Both the position numbers and the translations under genes were made by a program. Shown one piece after another: positions 56,861-64,000 of a stretch of DNA of 64,000 nucleotides (the first letter of the stretch is position 1; every line of letters starts with the position of its first letter). Under the pieces are notes generated by a model. That model had not been told where the DNA came from. It worked only from the letters and a program-made list of their open reading frames with translations, and made no database searches. This DNA comes from Fagopyrum homotropicum (lineage: Eukaryota > Streptophyta > Magnoliopsida > Caryophyllales > Polygonaceae), in the NCBI GenBank assembly GCA_033239125.1, contig BSWB01000004.1, forward strand, positions 28,765,501-28,829,500, written 5' to 3'.

Positions 56861-58099
56861 TGAAATAAAAGGTTAAAGATACTCTAAAAGGGGGGTTGAA
56901 TAGAGTATGAGAACTTTTCGCAAAACCAATCTCAAGTGCTTGAAACCAATTTCAAGGGCCTTGATGTCGATCTCAGTTCTTTGTGAAACTTTGTTTTCAA
57001 GGGCTTTGAAACAACTTTCAAGAGCCTTGACTTTGAACTCCTGCAAAACAAAGTTAGTCACAATAACAAGATATAGTGCGGAATGTAAAAGATCAACACA
57101 AGGATATGTTTACGAAGTTCGGCTCTAAATAGCCTACTCTCCGTCCCAGGGTATAACCTTAGGATGTAACTATTTATTATCAGCTTTAAAAAGTCCTAGA
57201 TACACTAGAAGAAATCCCCTTCTTCTCTCGCTGTAGCCAATGCTACGATCTAGCTCCAACTCTTCACTTTCCTATAATAGCCTAGTTACTTAGCAGAGTA
57301 ACACACACTCGAGTATAACACCTTTAGATATGCCAATGGAGCTCTCGAGTTTTATCTCTCTCTAGGGGATAAAGCTTTTTAGAAGGAGAGAAAGAAAAAA
57401 CTATGTTTTGAAATGAAGATAACTTTGGATTACTTGAGGACTATAGATATTTCTTTGCAGGCTTGTTCTCTATTCTTCAATTTCCATATTCATTTATAAT
57501 CTTCTATGGAGAGCTCTTCTAGCCATTGGAGAGATGACCGTTCAAAGATAATTCTTCTTCTCCCTGAAGATCGCTTCCTGGTTAAGATGAGATAGACGTT
57601 GTAGATCTTCATCTCTTGAGAATACGTTGATCTCTCAGCTCCTTAATCTTCTCGTTAATTGTTGTAACAATCTTCAAATCCATATGAGAAAATCTTTGTG
57701 CTTTTTCGGTTAAGGATCTTTGTAAGATCTTCTTTGTTGGTCAGTTGAGATCTTCACTTGATCATATCTTCTCAAATCTTCTTGTTTGAGCAAATCTCTC
57801 GTCGAAGATCTTCTTTGTGATTTGAGATCTTTTCGTTGTGCAGCCTTGTCTTTCTTGTTTCTTTGGAATCTACTTCAAGGCTTTTGAGATCTTTTCATTG
57901 TGCATGCTTGTCTTCCTTGTGCCCTTGTAATCCATTTCAAGGCCTTTGAATTCTTTCACAAAACCTGCACTAAATCTAAACCAACCAAGCATCTCGAAAT
58001 ATAATAATTCATTGGTTAGTGTATCAAACTACTTCATTTGTGTTTAAGTCTTCCATCAGCAGCACCTGTAAAACCTTTATAATCAAGGTGGATTTTTCA
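56861..58099 (-). mobile_element. Probable copia-type LTR (minus strand)
   Basis: Read on the minus strand, TGAAAAATCC starts at 58099 right after a purine tract AAGGGGGAGAT, and the sequence ends in TTTTATTTCA at 56861, giving TGAAA...TTTCA inverted ends. The text near 56880 (a GGGGGG run before a TGAATAGAG-like sequence) and 57100-57160 (a GTTCGGC...CCTACTC-like stretch) resembles sequence common in plant copia LTRs. No internal coding region confirms the family, so this is a tentative call; the PMD gene is interrupted here. Confidence 0.45.
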
Positions 58100-58450
58100 A
58101 TCTCCCCCTTGATGGAAGACAACACAAATGTCATACCTGCATTTTATTAGTTTAGCAATGCATATATATGAATATCAAAACCTAAAATGCAAAATGTAGA
58201 ATATCGAATGTCGGATTACATTCATTTCTCCCCCTTTGTCTTTCAACAAGGTAGAAAAATAGTTAAAGCACGAGTTTTAAAAAGATTACAGACCCAAGAG
58301 TATTTCCACAAAAACAAGCCTTTGATATTAATATCAAGGTCCTTGACAGTCATGACATCCTGAGAGCTTTAGTTTTCTTTATACCACCTAGATGAGCTTC
58401 CTTTTTCATAATGCTCTTTCAAGCACATTTTCCTCCACCGATGTCGAGCA
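58100..58450 (-). other. Probable 3' internal end of the copia-type element
   Basis: Two purine tracts on the minus strand, AAGGGGGAGAT (58110 to 58100) and ACAAAGGGGGAGAAA (near 58240), with short spacing. Paired tracts of this form are familiar before the 3' LTR of Sirevirus/Tork-like copia elements. No coding sequence was recognised before the boundary with LTR G. Confidence 0.4.
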
Positions 58451-59757
58451 TGAGTAAGACCCCAGTTTTGCCTTCACCGCCCCCGCGGTGAAGAAGGCCG
58501 TCCCTGCCGCCGGCCGCCCCTGCGGCCGAGGTGATCCACCCCTGCGGATGACGACAGATCGTGCCCGATCTTTCTTCTGTTCTTTTTATCTTCCTTCCAT
58601 AGATAGAATATCCGATATTCTATCCTATGGGCCAGTTTCCTCATCTTCTTTCTAATCCCTAGACGCCTTTCTGTCTATCTTTCCAGCCCGTCCCTATATA
58701 TTTCCGTCTTTTCCTCTTTTCTCCGTTCCTTGCTTACGTCTTCTTCAACCCTAGAGTGCTGCAGCCTTGCCCTTGTGTCCTTGCTGAACGTGTAAGTTCT
58801 TCCTCCCTTGTTCTTCTTCACGTTCATGTGTTGCTGCACCTCGCTTCTCTTCTGTTCGGTTTCCTCTTCGTTTTCTCTTTCCTTCTTCTCCAAGGATCAA
58901 GCTTGAGCCTTGATTCTTGTGGAGCGTTCCATTGTTGATTCTTTGTTGTTCTCAGGCTCTCTGGAGTTGAGTCTTGACGTGTTGGAGTCAAAGATTCGAG
59001 CTTTGGTGTCCCTTGCTATGAGTTCTTTTAAAGAGAAGCTCGACAGTAGCTTCTGTCGAAGATCCGTCCCCGCGCCTACACAGAGCCGCCCTTGCGCCTC
59101 TGTCACATGCCGCCCCTGCACCTTTGTCCAACCGCCCCTGCGGTTTGCTCTACAGTAACTCCCGTCTTTGGTGAGTTGCTTCCTTCCTTGCTTTCCTCGT
59201 TCCTTTCCTTGATCCTTGTGGTTGTTCCTTGTTCCCTGAGTTGCTGTTAGACTAAGGTTGAGCCCTCAGATGGTGGAGATCTCTTAGAGATCATTGAGAC
59301 TAGAGGTTATAGACTTCTAGCAACCGTTTCGTTCCTGATCCGTGTTGCTTGTTCGTACAGTCTTTCCTTGCTCCTTTCGTGAGGGAAACTGAGCTTTCTT
59401 GAGTGTTCTCTGAGTTGTTGTTGAGCCTTTGTGTTACCTTCGAGTGAGGTAAGTCCCTTGGACTTACTTAGCTTCATTCCGCGTATTAGTTGGATTGTAT
59501 TGGCTTGTTTGTGTTGTTTATCATGTTTATAACGGGATCGCGTTTTGTTTCTTTTGTTGTTTCCCTTTTGTTTTGATCTCGGTTGCGAGTCTTTTATGCT
59601 TTATTTTATTTAAACCTTTGGTTTTATTTTGCGTTTTGGTTTTTATTCGTTTGTGCCTTGTTGTAAGATCCATTTGTTGTTGCTACTCTGAGGGTCAGGA
59701 CCCATTGTGCGGTCCTAGCCCGTAGCGCTTCGAGTTCCTAGAACTTGGGGTGTTACA
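58451..59757 (+). mobile_element. 5' LTR of element G (chromovirus)
   Basis: Ends in GGGGTGTTACA three bases before a tRNA-Met primer site. The start is tentatively TGAGTAAGACCCC at 58451, giving about 1.3 kb. It has a TATATATT box near 58694, a GTAAGTCC/GGACTTAC hairpin with AG|GTAAGT at 59447-59467, the terminal hairpin at 59693-59720, and GC-rich CCGCCCCTGCGG-type palindromes at 58470-58550 and 59090-59145. No splice acceptor matching A or B is seen. Small ORFs in it are not credible. Confidence 0.65.
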
Positions 59758-59760
59758 ATA

Positions 59761-59772
59761 TGGTATCAGAGC
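59761..59772 (+). other. Primer binding site of G (initiator tRNA-Met)
   Basis: TGGTATCAGAGC, identical to that of B. Confidence 0.95.
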
Positions 59773-59895
59773 TCTAGGTTGGAAACAATGGCACTCGAAA
59801 TCTTCTAAAGGTCGGATGGATAAAAAATAGAACCTGCAAGGGGTCTAACGTTTTCAAAAGGGGGTTTTTGTTTTAAACTTGTCGGTCTGGGATAG

Positions 59896-59940
59896 ATGTA
59901 CGGGCGACCACCATTACCTCCGCGGATCTCAGCAGTGTAG
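59896..59940 (+). CDS. Upstream ORF in the leader of G (14 residues)
   Basis: Reads MYGRPPLPPRISAV and stops at TAG, 100 bases before the gag ATG. It aligns with the 13-residue ORF of B at 10106. The motif GRPPLPP occurs again at the start of the G gag frame (near 60070), so the leader and the gag N-terminus may share origin. Translation is unproven. Confidence 0.45.
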   Translation: MYGRPPLPPRISAV

Positions 59941-60039
59941 TTTCTTACGTGTTGGCCTTTATATGTGCTTTCGTGGTTTTTTGCTTTAGCTGTAGGCTGG
60001 CCTTATATATGTAGTCTTACATATCTATCCTTATAGTAG

Positions 60040-61473
60040 ATGGCGCGTACTAGAGCTACATCAGCTATGGGGCGAGGAAAGGGTCGACCACCACTTCCAC
60101 CTGCCGTCCATGGACGAGGACGTGTAGGAAGACCTCCACTAGCTAGAAGTCGGGCCAGACCACAGCTGCCGATCCCCCTATCGCTGAGGCATTTACTGAG
60201 GAAGTTGCTGAGAGTGTTGTTCCCGAGGCTGGGAACGGGACCGCTGCTAGGTCGGGAGCACAAGGAGCGCCATCGACAGAGTCCGCACGAGTGTCTATCG
60301 GAGCTTCTGCATACCGCGACTATGTGCAGAGAGTTGAGGAGGCTATCAGGACTAGAGGACCAACACCAGTGCCTCTAGTTCCTGCGAGGTCAGTTGAGTT
60401 TTCGTAGAGAGTTTCACAAGTGGTTGCTCCATCTGCTGGAGTTGCTGAGGTTGTCAGAGCGCCGGTTGAGGCGAAGGAGCCGAAGCCCGACAGTTGGTTG
60501 AAGGCTTTCGATCAGTTGAAGGTTCCCACTTTCATGTGGAAGACTGGCTTGGAGGTGGAGCAGTGGCTAGGACAGCTGGATACTGCTATGGAGGCTATCA
60601 GTTGCTCAGAGGGACGTCGAGTCAACATAGCACAGGCGCTACTGAAGGATCTGGCTCATTCTTGGTGGAGGACCGTTCGCAGTAAGGTCACCAGTTATGA
60701 GCAGATGAAGACGGTGATCAGGGATCGTTACTGCCCTGCAACTATAACGAGAGACTGTCTTCAGGATTTCCTTGAGGTTGGATTCGAGGATTTGCGTATT
60801 GCTGAGATCAACAACAAGTATCAGGATGAGTTATCGTTATTGGGTCCGTCTACACCACTGGAGGATCAGCATGTTTACCTTTTCTTTCAGAGGTTGAGAG
60901 AGTCGACATGCTCTTATCTTGCTGGTTTCCGTTGTGATTCTTTGATGGACTATCAAGATAGAGCTTCTGCTTATGAGAGAGACCGACCGGGTCATAGGAG
61001 AGCTTCTCAAACAGGAGGTCCTGAGAAGAGACAAAACACTGGATCAACCAGTGCTAGAGCTGGAGCAGCTGGTTTTGGGCGTAGTCAGACGCCTGGACGT
61101 TCTGGGTTCCAGCAGAGTTCTGACAGAGGACGGTAGTGTCTTAACCGCGGAGTAGCTGGACACATCCGAGTTGATTGCAAGAAACCAACAGTGACTTGCC
61201 TTTCTTATGGAAAAGCCGGACATAGAGCTGCGTTTTGCCGTCAGGGCAAGGCGCTATCACAACAGGGTTCTTCCCCTGCCAGTGTTGTTGGAGGAGGACA
61301 GAGACCTCAGTATCAGTAGCAACAAAAACAAAGAGTTTTGGGTTCTACCGCTCCTTAGGGTTCTACTCCGGGACAAGGGAGAGGTAGGGGACGTGTTGGT
61401 GGATCTGCAGATACCAGAGATGCAGCAGCCAGAGTGTATGAGTTGAGGAGTGTTGTAGAGCCGACAGCGCCAG
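60040..61473 (+). pseudogene. gag of element G, broken and cut off by H
   Basis: Starts at ATG (MARTRATSAMGRGKGRPPLP). After a frameshift near 60155 and a TAG near 60405 the gag core is clear at 60420-61130: EVEQWLGQLDTAMEAISCSE, LKDLAHSWWRTV and the following helical region, as in chromovirus capsid domains. After a TAG near 61134 two zinc-knuckle-like stretches follow (61139-61245), the first with its leading CxxC degraded. Sequence near 61400 reaches the gag-protease linker, where H inserted. The rest of G is outside the window. Confidence 0.85.
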
Positions 61474-63233
61474 TGTTCGCTCCAAACGGTGTTCGCTCCA
61501 AACGCTCCAAACGGAGTGTTGTAGAGCCGACAGCGACAGTGTACGGGTCAATCGTAGTAAAAAGCAAGGAATTCCAGGGGTCGATCACAGGGACTTAGTG
61601 AAACAAAGTCGATAACGGTAAGCTTCATAAATACTAACCAAAGGAGCAATTAACACAATCAAAGATGAATAAGAAGTCAATAAAGCAAACATGCAATTCT
61701 AGGGATTAAAGCGTCTAGTTGTGGTTTCAACTCAAGATCTAAAGATAAGCGGACAAAGCTGAGATTTTTGCATGGGGAAGGTGTTACTAAAGTTGAATAG
61801 ATCACCGGGTAAGTCTTACTACTCACTAATCCTAAATCGTAACTCCTATTACCGGGTAAGTCTCAAGAAATTAAGATAAAGAACTATAACCTCAAACTAA
61901 CACACCATCTAAGGGAATAGAATCAACCTTTACCGGGTAAGTCTCAGGCTAACTCACAAAGATGGGATGAAAGCACACTCAAACCCCAATAAAGGATAAA
62001 CCTTTATTACCTACACTTATGATCGTTGGTAAACAAACTAAGGAATTACCGGGTAAGTCTTATCCTAAGCTTGCGTTGAACCAGGAAAGGTGTAATAAGA
62101 ATAGGATTTGGCAAACTCTAACACTTAACTCTCAGTTTAGGATCGAATAAGTCACCTCGGTCAGCCGAATTCCACCCCGGCCGAGATGTTCATCGACTGA
62201 ACGAGATGATTAGGGTTAAGGTTAAAGACTCGAACTTTCAGGGTCCTACTGGAATTTAAGATTATTCTATCATTGTTTTTCCCACAACTTTCAGCGAATC
62301 ACCCTAGAATCACACAAGGAAATTAGCCACTCATCATCATGAAAGTATAATCAAATATATGGGAAGAAGGTGAATATTTGAACAAGAAGAATTTAATGAA
62401 AAGACTTCAATAACTGAATCAAATATCACAACAAAAGCGTTCCTTGGATAGCAATCCAGCAAGAGAAGACAACAACGAAGGGAATCAAAGACAATCTTAC
62501 AAAACCCTCCAAAAGCTATAAAAGCTAATATCTTCAATTTTCCTTCAACCTTCAAAAAGGTTCTTCAAATCTCCCAACTAGAGTACGGCTGCTGCTGCGT
62601 AAACGGATCTGCGGGATGTATTTCGGTGTAAGCGGGATATTCCGAGTGATAGCGGATGTAGATTTGTGGAAAATCCAACCCTTTTTATAGGAAAATTACT
62701 CTCCAAAGATAAGATATCTTAGAAAGATCTCTTCCAATAAAAATAGGTAAAATATAAGATCTTCTTCCTTCCAGGAGCCAAGCCCAAAAATATAAGATCA
62801 CTTTCCAAAGATAAAAGATCTCAGCCAAGAATAAATTATTCTCACCGCGTCCTAGGTATTCGCCTCGGTCGAGTCGGCTTCTCTGGATCACCTCGGTCGA
62901 GATGAATCTGTGATCAACCGAGGTGAGTCACAACTGAATGTGAAATCTCTCAAAACTGGTCCAAAGTGAATCTTTAATCAATGGCTATGCTTCCTGGATG
63001 GTTCCTTATGTTCCTCAATGTAGCTCCAATGACTCCATAGCTCCTTTTGCTCCTTTATGATGCAAAACGTGCCATTTTACCTACGATTACAACAAAACTA
63101 GGTGTAGACCTCGATTCTCGCAAAGGTAGATGAAATGGTAATATAATCACATAATATACATACAAACATGCAGATTATGAAAGATAAAACGTCCAAACAA
63201 ACCCCAAAATATAGACTATAATTCATGCTATCA
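61474..63233 (-). mobile_element. 3' LTR of element H (Athila-type, E/F family)
   Basis: Minus-strand start TGATAGCATG at 63233; it ends at 61474 with GAGCGAACA. It matches the F LTRs, with TATA at 62699-62691, four TTACCGGGTAAGTCTC-like copies and the family palindrome near 62880. The last 70 bases or so before the outer end are rearranged: LTR-end fragments and a copy of flanking gag sequence replace normal LTR sequence (61490-61543). Confidence 0.9.
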
Positions 63234-64000
63234 AAATACCCCATACTTAGCCCTTGCTTGTCCCCAAGCAAGTTCCGCATATAGAAGACAAGATAGAATG
63301 GATTATAAGTCATGAAAATCAATGAAAAGTCTTTCAAAAACATTTTTATGGTGTGCAACAATCGTTGATCACTCTAAGAGAATACTTCATGGAATTTAAA
63401 ATCAAAATATGATCAAAACATTTTACAAATATAGAAAAGTCGTTCATCTTTGCATAAAACCATAGAATGCATAATAAGTCATAATTATCGAAATTAATCA
63501 TGTATAATCCAGTTTAAACCACTAAGTCAATCAATAAGCTCAAGGTCTCAAGGGCTTCCCAAAAGAAAGGTCAAGAAATGTGTAGGGTAGGGATGTATGT
63601 AAGGTAATGTGGTGCTAGAATCCGGTAAAAGGATGAACTTCACTTTCACTTTGACTTGCAACATCTTCCACCAATAAGCTTTGCTTATTTCACACTTTTT
63701 CTTTTACTTTACTTTTTGGGATGCATGGACAGAGGTGCAGAATAACCGAAGCCTAGGAAATCAGCAATCATCAATTTCTTGAGATGCATCAAATCCTTGA
63801 TGCACATACCATGACCCGTTAGGAATATCGCTCAATCCGACTTTGGCAAGACGCAAACACCCGGCTATGTGAATGGTGCCGAGTTACTCATCTTCATGAT
63901 TGACTTCCCCAAACATATTTATTTCTTTCTAACACTTTCACTTCCAGCCAACTCCTCAACTTTAACTTCACTTGCTTTCACCACTTTGCTTGCTTCCAAA
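63234..64000 (-). mobile_element. 3' untranslated region of element H, runs off the window
   Basis: Matches 46548-47320 of F: purine tract, hairpin CTTGCTTG-GGGA-CAAGCAAG (63272 to 63253), stem ACTCGGC/GCCGGGT (63884 to 63859). The body of H lies to the right. Confidence 0.85.

Noticed and set aside
57164..59757. A 2.6 kb chromovirus LTR starting at TGTAAC (57164) and ending at 59757
   Set aside because: That span contains minus-strand copia-type purine tracts and an LTR start at 58099-58110, and 57164 is followed by sequence unlike other chromovirus LTR starts. 58451 is preferred, with modest confidence.
61355..61588. ORFs on the minus strand across the H/G junction
   Set aside because: They run through the repeated filler and the LTR tip; the duplicated text inflates ORF length.

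Overview
This is plant nuclear DNA, almost certainly from an angiosperm. I cannot name the species. The evidence is the repertoire: chromovirus-type Ty3/gypsy elements with initiator-tRNA-Met primer sites, Athila-type Ty3/gypsy elements with tRNA-Asp primer sites, a Cassandra-type TRIM whose LTR carries a 5S rRNA-like core, and a broken plant mobile domain (PMD) gene. No host gene in the window looks functional. It is a nested retrotransposon graveyard holding one fairly young element.

Layout. 1-6194: 3' part of a decayed Tekay/Del-like chromovirus (A) and its 3' LTR. 6195-8596: a 5'-truncated LTR of a related element (A'). 8597-16956: chromovirus B, with truncated 5' LTR, primer site, wrecked internal region and full 3' LTR. 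16957-19070: LTR and 3' end of a chromovirus on the minus strand (C). 19071-19419: minus-strand Cassandra 5' half fused to C. 19420-20981, 44720-44783 and 56616-56860: three pieces of one PMD gene. 20982-44714: Athila-type element E in the PMD gene (duplicated target GTACA). 21252-32480: Athila-type element D inside the 5' LTR of E (CACTT). 44784-56610: Athila-type element F, minus strand, also in the PMD gene (GATAT). 56861-58450: probable minus-strand copia-type LTR and 3' end. 58451-61473: 5' end of chromovirus G. 61474-64000: 3' LTR and 3' end of Athila-type element H (minus strand), inserted in the gag of G and running off the window.

Order of events, from exact target duplications and by-eye LTR divergence: E entered the PMD gene first (about 3% between the compared LTR portions), then F (about 1.8%), then D landed in the E LTR (about 1.25%). 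D has LTRs of equal length and only three lesions in gag-pol. E and F are sister copies with complementary losses: E lacks reverse transcriptase and RNase H, and F lacks integrase.

The most unusual signal is short palindromes and hairpins. Each Athila-type family carries its own short palindrome (CCTCGACCGAGG in E/F/H, CCACGGCCGTGG in D) in the LTRs and also in protein-coding linkers, at matching places. The Athila-type elements also share a GNRA-loop hairpin beside the polypurine tract with compensatory base-pair changes. The chromovirus LTRs carry an ordered array of at least nine hairpins and a 3'-terminal hairpin supported by covariation. B and G share a frame-conserved 13-14 residue upstream ORF before gag.
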